A stretch of DNA of 31,330 nucleotides from CAZMOK01 sp964567785 (lineage in GTDB: Bacteria; Bacteroidota; Bacteroidia; Bacteroidales; JAGOPY01): positions 1 through 31,330 of the forward strand of contig CAZMOK010000031.1 of NCBI GenBank assembly GCA_964567785.1, read 5' to 3'. Shown piece by piece: positions 15,596-23,877 of the stretch. Every line of letters starts with the position of its first letter. Position 1 is the first letter of the stretch. The notes below the pieces were generated by a model. The model had not been told where the DNA came from. It saw only the letters and a list, made by a program, of their open reading frames with translations, and did not search any database. Made by a program: the position numbers and the translations under genes.

Positions 15596-16030
15596 ATGAA
15601 ATACATTTTATCAATAACAGGAATTGTAGCTTTATTCACAATATTGTTTCTGTCTTTTAGCTGCAACAAATCCTGCAACGATTGCCTGGAAATGACAGTG
15701 AAGAGCGTAATGGTTGTGGATCAGTCAGGCAACAATTTGTTGTTTGGCGATAACAGCATGTACCCTCCTGACAGTGTTAAAGTGAAAGTTATTGATCAGC
15801 AACCGGAATATACATGGAAAAATACTGAAGCGGGGACGGTTCAATTTAATTTGGACCGTAACTATTCGGAATACTACTTCTTCCTTACCGACACCATTGT
15901 CGATACATTGCGGTTTGATATCTCTGAACGTGAAAGCACAAGGTGCTGCGGTACGGTGGCATTCTCCACAAAAACATTCCTGAACGGCAATGAAATCTCG
16001 AATGAGGATGTCATTACAATAGTTAAATAG
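15596..16030 (+). CDS. Small lipoprotein of unknown function
   Basis: I chose the ATG at 15596 (144 residues) because it opens a clean lipoprotein signal ending LFLSFSC, with Cys23 as the lipidated residue; the longer frame starts at a TTG. The mature part begins NKSCNDCLEM and contains a CxxC pair, plus a CC pair near residue 122 (STRCCGTVAF), suggesting disulfides. The pattern of alternating polar and hydrophobic residues suggests a small beta-sandwich. I do not recognise the family. It lies 36 bp after the DUF4386 gene. Confidence 0.72.
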   Translation: MKYILSITGIVALFTILFLSFSCNKSCNDCLEMTVKSVMVVDQSGNNLLFGDNSMYPPDSVKVKVIDQQPEYTWKNTEAGTVQFNLDRNYSEYYFFLTDTIVDTLRFDISERESTRCCGTVAFSTKTFLNGNEISNEDVITIVK

Positions 16031-16401
16031 CGGTCGCAGTTTTTCCTGTTGATCTCTCCTCAGTGCTTCCGTCTGTCTGACAAGGGATGAAGCCCTATTG
16101 TTGATTTTTGATTACCCCCTCCCTGGCCCTCCCCCAGAAAGGGGAGGGAAATCAACTTAAAATGCAGGCTTAAGAGTTCTGCTTAAGCTACATAAACAAT
16201 TAACCCAGAAAGCAAACCTTTTTTAGGTCTGGACACTCCCCTTTCTGTTTGGAACTTGCCCCGCCAGCAGACAGGGAGGGAATGGGGGTGGGGTAAAACA
16301 TTGTCGATTGTCAATTGTCGATTATCAACTTGATTTCCCATTCCCCCCTGTGCTCTGACGAAGGAGTAGGAGAGATAAGGATTTAAGAGGTAAGTTGCCA
16401 T
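16031..16401. repeat. Intergenic element with inverted ends and GC hairpin
   Basis: No gene is visible. A perfect 8-bp hairpin, CCCTCCCC-CAGAAA-GGGGAGGG, lies at 16127-16148. The outer parts at 16099-16117 (TTGTTGATTTTTGATTACC) and about 16290-16330 (GGGGTAAAACATTGTCGATT then ATTATCAAC) are roughly inverted to each other, and the right side carries repeats of GTCGATTGTCAATT. The whole 230-bp block resembles a miniature intergenic element. It lies just before the DUF4386 relic. Confidence 0.45.
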
Positions 16402-16593
16402 GCTTCCATTTTCACCGCGCTTGTTGCCATTCCGAGTATTCATGGTGAGATGGCGCTTTCGATCTGGTTACTTATGAAAGGTGGTAAAGAGCGGCATCTA
16501 TCCAGGCAATATTTGCATGAAGCAATCCACCCCCTGAAATGGATTGGTTATTCGTTCGGTACGATTGAGATTCGAGGATTTCATTATATTTAA
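16402..16593 (+). pseudogene. 3' relic of a second DUF4386 gene
   Basis: Codons from 16402 read ASIFTALVAIPSIHGEMALS then IWLLMKGGK, closely matching the end of the intact DUF4386 gene at 15473-15556. There is no start codon and no upstream homology, so only the last 30 codons survive. The frame continues past the usual stop for about 34 unrelated codons to TAA 16591-16593. The first part of that extension is shared with the third copy at 18958. Confidence 0.8.
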
Positions 16594-16624
16594 TCGAGAA
16601 ATCCATATGACCGGAGGCTTTCAG

Positions 16625-16632
16625 TAGATTTG
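16625..16632 (+). promoter_or_regulatory. Candidate -7 box for the 16685 gene
   Basis: TAGATTTG is an exact TAnnTTTG match 53 bases before the ATG at 16685. No -33 element is seen at the expected spacing. Confidence 0.4.
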
Positions 16633-16684
16633 CAATAATCTGGGCATGTGAGCCTGATCAATCCTTAAAAATTAATATGAATCC

Positions 16685-17536
16685 ATGGAGAAAAAAGCTG
16701 ATCACCCTGAGAAGAATGAGGAAAAATCACCTGAACCTGACCATGAAAAAACTGCAGGAAAAGATGATACAGTTGCTACAGATGGGCACGACTCTCCGGA
16801 AAAGGAAGAGGAATTGAATAACCCCAACCCATATCGTCTTTTCGGTCTGCCCGGGAAAAGGTTCCGGCATTATTTATTTGATTTCCTAATGTTATTCCTT
16901 GCAGTGTTTTGCGGGTTTATTGCTGAGAACTGGCGCGTTAAATTGTCAGAACACCAGCGTGAATCCGAATATATTCGCTCTATAATTGATGATGTAAGGT
17001 CTGACACGGCTCAGTCAGAATATATATTGGCTCAACTGAAAAGCACAAGTGCCGGCATCGATAGTGTACTGACGCTACTGACATCTCCCCAAACCATTGA
17101 AAACTCGAATGAAGTGTACAGGTTATGGACTGAAAGCCTGGGCCTGGAGGTTTTCGTTTCAAATGACCGTACCATCCAGCAATTAAAGAACAGCGGGGAT
17201 CTAAGGCTCATCAGGAATCATGCGGTTTCCGACAAAATCATGGAATATGACCAAACCCTGAAAAAATACAGTGTGCAATCCAACCTTATGTACAGCGCAC
17301 TGCGTGATATGACCAATTACAGCCAGCTATTTGATTTTATCAGCCTTGCAGATAATCCTGATGCGCCAGTGCCTATGACCGATGAGGGAAAGAGGTCACT
17401 AAACCAGGCTTACGCAAACCTGCAACTCTGGCACAGGGGACTGATCGGGCTGATAGGCTGGCTTGAAGTTGTCAATAGTGAGGGAGAGGAACTCATTGAG
17501 TTTATCCAAAAAGAATATGATATTAGTGGAAGATGA
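16685..17536 (+). CDS. Single-pass membrane protein, DUF6090-like
   Basis: This 283-residue protein opens with a very charged, disordered stretch of about 50 residues rich in Glu, Lys and Asp. One transmembrane segment (about residues 63-80, FDFLMLFLAVFCGFIAENW) follows, then a long helical region beginning SEHQRESEYIRSIIDDVRSD. The block of membrane helix, AENWR and the EYIRS…D repeat is familiar from Bacteroidota proteins annotated DUF6090, function unknown. The acidic tail is probably cytoplasmic and the helical part periplasmic. The gene stands alone, and its stop codon overlaps a small inverted repeat. Confidence 0.75.
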   Translation: MEKKADHPEKNEEKSPEPDHEKTAGKDDTVATDGHDSPEKEEELNNPNPYRLFGLPGKRFRHYLFDFLMLFLAVFCGFIAENWRVKLSEHQRESEYIRSIIDDVRSDTAQSEYILAQLKSTSAGIDSVLTLLTSPQTIENSNEVYRLWTESLGLEVFVSNDRTIQQLKNSGDLRLIRNHAVSDKIMEYDQTLKKYSVQSNLMYSALRDMTNYSQLFDFISLADNPDAPVPMTDEGKRSLNQAYANLQLWHRGLIGLIGWLEVVNSEGEELIEFIQKEYDISGR

Positions 17537-17552
17537 TCAGTGACCCACTGAT
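17536..17552 (+). terminator. Inverted repeat at the end of the DUF6090-like gene
   Basis: ATCAGTG-ACC-CACTGAT is a perfect 7-bp inverted repeat with a three-base loop starting at the last base of the stop codon. Only a weak TATT follows, so a terminator role is uncertain. Confidence 0.35.
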
Positions 17553-17738
17553 TATTCCTCAGCCGGCGCAATCAGATTAGAAAGCTCCACCTGACAAACG
17601 GTGCCTGATTTGAAAATTTCCTTCAGATGTTTGGGACGAAGATAACTCTTTGTGAGGACAGGTTGTGGGCTTATGCTTTGCATATGTCACTAAATTTTTG
17701 TATGAATAGAGTATATGAACAATTTGATCCGACCAACC

Positions 17739-18427
17739 ATGAAAAACCTGATTTTCACATTGGTTCTGTTGTTATTGATTACCTCTTGTGAAAAATTTGA
17801 GGATTACAAATGTGAAAACAATGCCNNNNNNNNNNNNNNNNNNNNNNNNNNNNNNNNNNNNNNNNNNNNNNNNNNNNNNNNNNNNNNNNNNNNNNNNNNN
17901 NNNNNNNNNNNNNNNNNNNNNNNNNGAAAGCAACCGGAGAAAATATGGAGGAGTTATTTACCAGATACCTGTTTGAACCATTGAATCTTGAAAATACCCG
18001 TTTGGTGCCAAACATGGAAACCCCGGAAGAGCTGGTCAATGGATTTGTGCACCATTATGCTTTATCTCTAAAGGAGTGGTATACAAATGAACCTGAGAAC
18101 ACCGCATGGTCTTCAATCGGTTTCTCCGCGGGAGCGATCATTTCAAACTCCAATGACTTATCGACCTTTACTTACCATTTGTTTAACGGAGATGTTATCA
18201 GCAAAGAGAGCCTGGAGCTGATGACAGATTTCAGTGGCAGCAATGGACTGGGCTTATTCAAAATCAATGTGAGTGGACATACCTACTGGGGTCATGAAGG
18301 AGAAATAACAGGGTTCGAGAGCATCACTGCCTATGATCCTGTGGATGGAAAAGTAATTTCAATCTGCTGCAATACAACACCATTTAATGTGCATGACTTA
18401 CTTAATGAAATTGATGCAGAACTATAA
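17739..18427 (+). CDS. Serine hydrolase lipoprotein (class C beta-lactamase fold), interrupted by an assembly gap
   Basis: The N-terminus (ATG 17739) is a lipoprotein signal ending LLLITSC. An in-frame ATG at 17715 would add eight polar residues and is less likely. After the gap, 165 residues match the C-terminal half of beta-lactamase/D-Ala-D-Ala carboxypeptidase-like enzymes: MEELFTRYLFEPLNLENTR, FSAGAIISNSNDLSTF, and the H-x-G motif in GHEGEITGF. The catalytic SxxK and YxN motifs fall in the missing part. About 150-180 residues are unseen, so the real gap exceeds 100 bp. Such enzymes act in the periplasm on peptides or esters. The beta-barrel gene starts 4 bp after its stop. Confidence 0.85.
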
Positions 18428-18431
18428 AGCT

Positions 18432-18953
18432 ATGGATAGATTTTTTTTACTGCTTGCATTGATCAATATAGTCATCATTGCAAAACCGCAGGAATATGAA
18501 CAGAGTAATGATCCTGTTCAGGCAAAAAACTCAATTTATGCATCAGCAGGTGGGCCTGGAATCTATTTTTCAGCAATCTATGAACGTCATATAATATTCA
18601 AAAACAACTATAGCTTTGGAGTGAAAGGAGGTGTTGGAACAAGCTTCTCTTCTGTATTGTTCCCTGGTGAATTCAATTTCCCTATCGGCATACTATTCTT
18701 ATATGGCAAAAAAAACAGTCATCTGGACATCAGCTTGAACGCAACGGGTTATATTTTGAAACAATATGATTTCCAGGAAGAAAACTACAACCATGAGTTC
18801 CGGTGGTTGTTTGTTCCCTCTATTGGATACAGATATCAAAAGCGTGAAGGGGGGTTCGTTGCAAAAATCGGGTTTAGTCCGGTCATCCATTTCAATTCAG
18901 TAACCAATACATATACGCCGTGGATTGATATCGGTATCGGATGGGCATTTTAA
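18432..18953 (+). CDS. Small outer-membrane beta-barrel-like protein
   Basis: I prefer the ATG at 18432 (173 residues), because an upstream ATG at 18387 lies inside the hydrolase gene and gives no signal peptide. A signal sequence runs MDRFFLLLALINIVIIA, cleaved near AKP|Q. Alternating hydrophobic strands follow (GIYFSAIYERHIIF, SFGVKGGVG, HLDISLNATGY, FVAKIGFSPVIHF), and the protein ends in WIDIGIGWAF with a terminal phenylalanine, as outer-membrane barrels do. It is probably a small eight-strand barrel. The 4-bp gap to the serine-hydrolase gene suggests translational coupling. Confidence 0.75.
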   Translation: MDRFFLLLALINIVIIAKPQEYEQSNDPVQAKNSIYASAGGPGIYFSAIYERHIIFKNNYSFGVKGGVGTSFSSVLFPGEFNFPIGILFLYGKKNSHLDISLNATGYILKQYDFQEENYNHEFRWLFVPSIGYRYQKREGGFVAKIGFSPVIHFNSVTNTYTPWIDIGIGWAF

Positions 18954-18957
18954 TCAG

Positions 18958-19015
18958 CTGAAAGGCGGTAAAAAGTAGCTTTCGTCCTGGCAACATTTGA
19001 ATGAAGCACCCCCCC
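18958..19015 (+). pseudogene. Third copy of the DUF4386 gene end and its 3' flank
   Basis: CTGAAAGGCGGTAAA reads LKGGK, the end of DUF4386 proteins, 4 bp after the barrel gene's stop. The next 36 bases continue as at 16489. Over 18958-19008 against 16474-16524, 39 of 51 positions match by hand without gaps. It is too short to encode anything. Confidence 0.6.
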
Positions 19016-19023
19016 GATGTTAA

Positions 19024-19058
19024 AGTTTTGTTAAACCCGTGGCACATTGAACAAAACT
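19024..19058. promoter_or_regulatory. Inverted repeat upstream of the LVIVD-S74 gene
   Basis: AGTTTTGTT (19024-19032) and AACAAAACT (19050-19058) are perfect 9-bp inverted arms with a 17-base loop. A run of eight T follows 12 bases later. It may be a weak terminator for the barrel gene or a regulatory site for the gene at 19138. Confidence 0.35.
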
Positions 19059-19137
19059 CTCAGAAGTTGGTTTTTTTTGAGTTACGATTGTGAAAAAATC
19101 ATCGTGAGAATCCATTTCAGTCAAAAATCTACTTCTT

Positions 19138-21447
19138 ATGAGACATGTTAAGCTTTTGGCCACAACGATGGCTTTGATTGCCATGCTTGGCCTCAACGCC
19201 CAGGTAAGTATCAATAACAGCGGCACAGCCCCTGACGGCAGCGCCATGCTCGATGTGCAATCAACGGATAAAGGGATGCTCATCCCCAGGATGACCAGCA
19301 CAGAGCGTTCAAACATCAGCAACCCGGCTGCCGGCCTTATCGTGTATGATCTCACTACTTCAACCTACTGGTATTATGACCAGGGGCAGTGGAATGAGAT
19401 ACGGAACGGCAACCAGCCCCTGGCTCCTGAAGATTTACTCAGCGACATTGAACCTGATTTTTCATGTATGGATAAAATAGCCGTTGAGAACTTTTCCTCC
19501 GGGTGGTACCGAGACATAGCTTTGTCAGGTAATTATGCCTTTATAGTGGATATTAATGAATCATTGCTTGTAGTGGCAGACGTCAGCATTCCGGAACAGC
19601 CTGTTCTGGTCGGAAGCCTCAATATAGGCCCTGACCCACTTTCATTGGCCGTCTCCGGTAATCATGCCTACGTTGTGGATTTCGGGAGCAATGACCTTAA
19701 AGTAATCGATATCAGTGATCCTGCCAATCCCTCTCCCGCAGGAAACCTATCTCTGGGAGACTATCCGACTAGTATTGCTGTTTCCGGTAATTATGCCTAT
19801 GTGGTAGACATGGTTAGTACTGACCTGAAAATAATTGATATCAGCAATCCTTCCAGTCCAATCCCTGCAGGAAGCATAGGCATCCCGGATATTCCTACAA
19901 AGGTAACCGTGTCAGGTAATTATGCCTATGTTCTAAGCGGAGTCCCGGCCGAACTGAAAATAATCGATGTAAGCAATCCAACAAGTCCAACTCTTGCCGG
20001 AAGCCTGTTTTTTGGATCCCTTTTGGGAAATATAGAGGTGCAAGGAGAATATGCCTATATCACAGGTGTCAACTCAGAAGAACTGAAAATAGTAAATGTA
20101 GGTGATCCTGCCAACCCAACGCTCGCCGGAAGCAAAGACATGGAAGGAACTCCCAATTATATTGCCGTTGCCGGCCAGTATGCATATGTCAATGTAGAGG
20201 GCTTTGGAACCAACGAAGATACACTAAAGGTTGTGGACATTAGCAATCCTGCCAGTCCCTGGATAGCTGGAAGCCTGTATCTGGACGAAAATAACTATGG
20301 ATTGGCTGTTGCCGGAAAATATGCCTACTGCATAAATTCTTCTACAAAAGATTTTATGGTCATTGAATTGATCTGCCCCGGCACCGTTACGATAGATCCA
20401 TTGACCAACGAGATCGAAATGCAGGAGAAAAATAACATCATAGCCTTTGGCGATATTCCAGTAGGAGTTGAAAGTTTTGCCCAGAATAACTCAAACCAGG
20501 CGGGAAATGGTTTCGTTACAACACCCTGGTTATATACCAGTGCGATCGAAGCCCAGAGTGACCGTGATTTTCCATGGGCTGTTGCTGCGCCAACCCTTAT
20601 TGCAGTGGGCGATGAGGGCAATTTCAGTGACGAAAATCAAATCCACCTTGTAACGGCTGGCAGCAGCAGGCTGATGGTAGATGTTTCCGGAAATGTCGGA
20701 ATCGGCACCACCACTCCGGATGTACAACTTCATTTAAGTTCACAAACCATCAATCAGCAAACGGGTTTAAAGCTGACGCAGGGCACAGCCAACTCACTGT
20801 TCCACCATAATGCGGAAGGGGACCTGATCCTCCGCAAATCAAATAAACCAAGGCAATTGGTGCTTGATTCAATGGGAGGTGTGGGTATTGACACGACCCA
20901 TACAGATGGCAGCAAACTCTATGTCAACGGCGATACCGAACTCGACGGAAAGGTCATTTTTACAAACGGATTGACGACCGGGGCCATCGGAGGACTCGAC
21001 CTGGTTTGTGTAGACCAGGGCAACGGCAATTTCGAAGTCCGGCGACAAATATCCAGCAGGAGGTACAAGGAGAACATCCGGCCCTTTGAGGCCCATGCAG
21101 AGCGGCTGCTTGACATCCCCCTAAAATCATGGACCGCGATCGGAGATGATTCCGGCCGCATGGGAATTGGTTACATCGCAGAAGAGATTGATGCAGCGGG
21201 CCTCGGTGAACTGGTGCTTTTCAATAGCGACGGTATGGTAGAGAGCCTCAATTTCAACTACTTCCCATTTTACAACATGGAGGTGATCAAGAAAAACAGG
21301 GAACGTATCATAGCCCTTGAAGAAGAGAATGAAGCCCTGAGAAAACAACTTGATGAGATCAACTCAATCAAGCAAGAGCACGCTGTGATGAAGGCAGAGA
21401 TCGAAGCGATCAGGGAGACGCTCAACAGGCAAGCCGTTTCTGATTAG
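19138..21447 (+). CDS. Surface protein with LVIVD seven-blade propeller and C-terminal S74 chaperone domain
   Basis: This 769-residue secreted protein has four parts. After a signal peptide (about 1-21) comes a tail-fibre-like segment (GSAMLDVQSTDKGMLIPRMT, WYYDQGQWNEI). Residues 115-405 hold seven copies of a roughly 43-residue LVIVD repeat (VSGNYAYVVD … LKIIDISNPSSP … AGS), one per blade. A beta-rich stalk with VGIGTTTPDVQLHLSS text follows. The end is an intramolecular chaperone of peptidase S74 type with Ser639 and Lys644 (SSRRYKENI) in the spacing of the autocatalytic dyad, GIGYIAEEID, and a trimerising coiled coil (710-765). Known S74 domains trim themselves off after trimer assembly. 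Adhesion or ligand binding by the propeller is inferred. Confidence 0.9.
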   Translation: MRHVKLLATTMALIAMLGLNAQVSINNSGTAPDGSAMLDVQSTDKGMLIPRMTSTERSNISNPAAGLIVYDLTTSTYWYYDQGQWNEIRNGNQPLAPEDLLSDIEPDFSCMDKIAVENFSSGWYRDIALSGNYAFIVDINESLLVVADVSIPEQPVLVGSLNIGPDPLSLAVSGNHAYVVDFGSNDLKVIDISDPANPSPAGNLSLGDYPTSIAVSGNYAYVVDMVSTDLKIIDISNPSSPIPAGSIGIPDIPTKVTVSGNYAYVLSGVPAELKIIDVSNPTSPTLAGSLFFGSLLGNIEVQGEYAYITGVNSEELKIVNVGDPANPTLAGSKDMEGTPNYIAVAGQYAYVNVEGFGTNEDTLKVVDISNPASPWIAGSLYLDENNYGLAVAGKYAYCINSSTKDFMVIELICPGTVTIDPLTNEIEMQEKNNIIAFGDIPVGVESFAQNNSNQAGNGFVTTPWLYTSAIEAQSDRDFPWAVAAPTLIAVGDEGNFSDENQIHLVTAGSSRLMVDVSGNVGIGTTTPDVQLHLSSQTINQQTGLKLTQGTANSLFHHNAEGDLILRKSNKPRQLVLDSMGGVGIDTTHTDGSKLYVNGDTELDGKVIFTNGLTTGAIGGLDLVCVDQGNGNFEVRRQISSRRYKENIRPFEAHAERLLDIPLKSWTAIGDDSGRMGIGYIAEEIDAAGLGELVLFNSDGMVESLNFNYFPFYNMEVIKKNRERIIALEEENEALRKQLDEINSIKQEHAVMKAEIEAIRETLNRQAVSD

Positions 21448-21476
21448 GCTGACAGGGCCATGTCTTTTCAATACTG

Positions 21477-21788
21477 AAAAATACCAGCCGGGGAAAACTC
21501 ATCGACACTACAGCGGACATTGATGGCCTGAAAAGTAAAAAGATTGGCTACCCCGGTTTGGATGTTTACGAGGAAGAGGAGAATTTGTTCTTTGAGGACC
21601 TGAGCGAAGCGATTATCCATGACGACCAATTTGTGAGGTTACAGACCTTCCCTAATGTATTGATAACATCTCACCAGGCATTTTTCACTAAAGAGGCCAT
21701 CGCAAATATTTCCTCCACAACTTTTTTCAATATCAGTGAATATTTTGAGAAAGGCAAGGCGGTAAACAGTGTGTTGACTATAAAGTGA
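21477..21788 (+). pseudogene. 3' remnant of a D-lactate dehydrogenase gene
   Basis: The frame here reads KNTSRGKLIDT, KIGYPGLDVYEEEENLFFED and FPNVLITSHQAFFTKEAI, which is the C-terminal third of the D-lactate/2-hydroxyacid dehydrogenase family. The catalytic histidine in SHQAFFT is preserved. The first 220-230 residues (most of the cofactor domain) are absent, and the preceding DNA stops the frame at a TGA near 21474. The natural stop codon remains. It converges on the transporter ATPase gene with 6 bp between them. It is a stump, not a functional enzyme; a TTG-initiated 76-residue product is possible but unlikely. Confidence 0.88.
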
Positions 21789-21794
21789 AGATGC

Positions 21795-22538
21795 TTAAAA
21801 GAACAATTCCCTGCAAATTTTCCTGTAAAGGTTCAGGTCAATTCCGTTTTCCAGGAGCAGGTCTTCATTCCTGAGGATATCAAGGGTTGGCCCTATGGCT
21901 GTTATTTTGCCGTTATTCATCACCGCCACCCTGCTGCAGCAGGCAACCAGTGGCAGAAAAGACTGGGAAACTATTACAACTGTTGAGGTCAGCCCATTGA
22001 TGATATTCACCAGTTGCTTGTTCATCATAGGATCAAGGTTTGCGAAGGGTTCATCAAAAGCAATGACATCGGGACGGATGGCCAGCACGGTTGCTATTGC
22101 CACCCTCTTCTTCTCCCCCATCGATAAGTGATGGGAAACCCTTTCTTCAAATCCTTTCAGGTTCATTTCCTCCAGGGCCCGGTCGATCATATTTTTAACC
22201 TCTTCCCTGCCATATCCAAAATTCAGGGGCCCGAATGCCACATCCTCTTCAACCGTCGGATTGAACAATTGATCATCGGGGTTTTGAAACACTATGCCCA
22301 CTTTCTTTCTAATCGTGCCAAGGTTTGCCTTGCACACTTTGGTTTCATCGATCATCACCTCCCCTTCTCCGGCCAGGATCCCGTTCAGGTGGAGAAGAAG
22401 GGTGGATTTTCCTGCACCCATGGAACCGATGATCCCGAACTTTTCCCCTGCCTCTATTTCCAGTGAAATGTCTTTCAGAACCTCCCTTTCGGGTTTATAG
22501 GCATAACTGACGTCCTTTATCCTTATCGTGGAAGGCAT
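21795..22538 (-). CDS. cbiO: Nickel/cobalt ECF transporter ATPase with altered H-loop
   Basis: This 247-residue ABC ATPase is the energising subunit of the metal importer. Walker A is GSMGAGKST (about residue 38), the Q-loop glutamine lies in VGIVFQNPDDQLF, the signature is LSMGEKKR, Walker B is VIAFDEP and the D-loop is ANLDP. The H-loop is unusual: where relatives read (A/S)THD, this protein has VSQSFLPLV, so the switch histidine is replaced by glutamine. The family wording (QNPDDQLFNPTVEEDVAFGP) fits CbiO/NikO. It overlaps the Q-component gene's stop region with only 1 bp between. It is the last gene of its operon. Confidence 0.92.
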   Translation of the reverse strand: MPSTIRIKDVSYAYKPEREVLKDISLEIEAGEKFGIIGSMGAGKSTLLLHLNGILAGEGEVMIDETKVCKANLGTIRKKVGIVFQNPDDQLFNPTVEEDVAFGPLNFGYGREEVKNMIDRALEEMNLKGFEERVSHHLSMGEKKRVAIATVLAIRPDVIAFDEPFANLDPMMNKQLVNIINGLTSTVVIVSQSFLPLVACCSRVAVMNNGKITAIGPTLDILRNEDLLLENGIDLNLYRKICRELFF

Positions 22539-22539
22539 A

Positions 22540-23331
22540 TTAAATTGTCGTGATAAAGTTTTGCATTATTAGTTCATTAATGAAGTCCATGAATCGAATG
22601 TAGCCCAAAAAAAACACTAAAGCAATAAAGGCTGCCAATTGGCCGGCTTTCAGTTTCTCCTTTCCGGCAGAGGGAAAATCACCGGTAAACCCTTTCGACA
22701 ACATGGAGTTGTAGATCGTAATTGAGCGTTCCCAGCTTCGCAGAAAGACCACAGCCATTTGATTGCCAAAAACCTTTAACCTGTTCTGACTCAGTTTACC
22801 GGGGGTCCTGCTTTGACGGGCCTGCGTTGTCTTCATTGATTCATCAGCAAGGATGAAGATATAACGGTACATCAGGGCGGAGGTAATGCAGACCACAGAG
22901 GGCATTTTCAACCTCCTCATTGCGCCAAGCAAATGGTGAAACCTTTCTGAAGAAACCAGCACCACAAGCACAGTGACCGACAGAATGGCCTTAATCAGAA
23001 TGGCAATGCCTTTCAGTACGGCAGGGTGATGCAGTGAAAGTGATGTGCTTTGATCAGTTAACTTCACCGAAATGGGATAAAAAACCGCGGCAAAAAGGAT
23101 AAAGGGCATCACCACCAGTATCCGCTTCAAGACAAAAACAACGGGGATCCTGCTGAACATGACCAGCAGGGTTACCAGCACCCCATAAAGGGCAAAAGGC
23201 AGAAACATGTCAGGCGGTTGGGAAACGATTGCCAGTATGATCAGCAGGGCAGCAGGTAACTTGACCACCGGGTCAATTTTATGGACCGGGGACGAAATCT
23301 GGCTGTATTTATCTAAAAAAGAATGTCTCAA
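22540..23331 (-). CDS. cbiQ: Nickel/cobalt ECF transporter T component
   Basis: This is the transmembrane coupling subunit. I chose a TTG start at 23331 (263 residues, MRHSFLDKYS…) because homologues begin M-R-H-S-F-x-D-x-Y and this places the gene 4 bp after its neighbour's stop. The only longer option is a GTG inside the neighbour. It has about five membrane segments and the conserved cytoplasmic patterns of T components, including ESMKTTQARQSR and SWERSITIYNSMLSKGF (the A-R-x-S/G coupling motifs). It links the ATPase to the substrate-binding M component. Confidence 0.9.
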   Translation of the reverse strand: MRHSFLDKYSQISSPVHKIDPVVKLPAALLIILAIVSQPPDMFLPFALYGVLVTLLVMFSRIPVVFVLKRILVVMPFILFAAVFYPISVKLTDQSTSLSLHHPAVLKGIAILIKAILSVTVLVVLVSSERFHHLLGAMRRLKMPSVVCITSALMYRYIFILADESMKTTQARQSRTPGKLSQNRLKVFGNQMAVVFLRSWERSITIYNSMLSKGFTGDFPSAGKEKLKAGQLAAFIALVFFLGYIRFMDFINELIMQNFITTI

Positions 23332-23335
23332 GGCA

Positions 23336-23869
23336 TTACTTCTTGCGAGCACTCAATCCGTACCATATACCTGCAATCCCGAAAATCAGCGACAACCCGA
23401 AAATTACTTTGTAGATCAAAGGTATCTCTGAATAATCGCTGGCATGATCATGGTCATGGGTGGGTTCATGACTGTGCCCATGTTCATGCCCGGTATCGTG
23501 CGAATGATCGTGGTCACCGGTATGAGCCGGCTCCGAAACCAACTGTGCCGAAAGATCTTCAATATCAATAACAGTCGTTTTAAGGTGCCCCATGCCATCA
23601 TCCACCTTAACCGTCCACTTTCCCGGCTCATCCGGTTCGAACTCAAAATTCCCGCTCTCATCGGTTTTTCCGGAGATATATAACTCTTCTGAATTTGGTG
23701 AAAGTATCGAAACATCAGCATTGGCCACAGGTGAGCTCTTGGAATAATAGAATTTCAAACTCACCAAAGGATGATCAAAAGAGTAGTCGATGTGGATGCC
23801 ATGGGCGGAAGCATGTTTCAATGCGCTAAAGGCAATGATGACAAAAAAAAGCAATACAGTCTTTTTCAT
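23336..23869 (-). CDS. Histidine-rich accessory component of the nickel transporter (NikL-like)
   Basis: This 177-residue protein has a signal peptide (about 1-22, ending ASA|HGIH), so the mature protein begins with histidines. A carboxypeptidase-regulatory-like beta domain follows (NADVSILSP…GKTDESGNFEFEPDEPGKW). Next is a strongly histidine-rich segment (about residues 113-142, HDHSHDTGHEHGHSHEP) and one C-terminal transmembrane helix (IFGLSLIFGIAGIWYGL). This is the NikL layout, in which the protein replaces CbiN as the small subunit and may pass metal to the M component. It lies between M and Q genes with gaps of 8 and 4 bp. NikL favours nickel as the substrate. Confidence 0.85.
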   Translation of the reverse strand: MKKTVLLFFVIIAFSALKHASAHGIHIDYSFDHPLVSLKFYYSKSSPVANADVSILSPNSEELYISGKTDESGNFEFEPDEPGKWTVKVDDGMGHLKTTVIDIEDLSAQLVSEPAHTGDHDHSHDTGHEHGHSHEPTHDHDHASDYSEIPLIYKVIFGLSLIFGIAGIWYGLSARKK

Positions 23870-23877
23870 AATTAATA

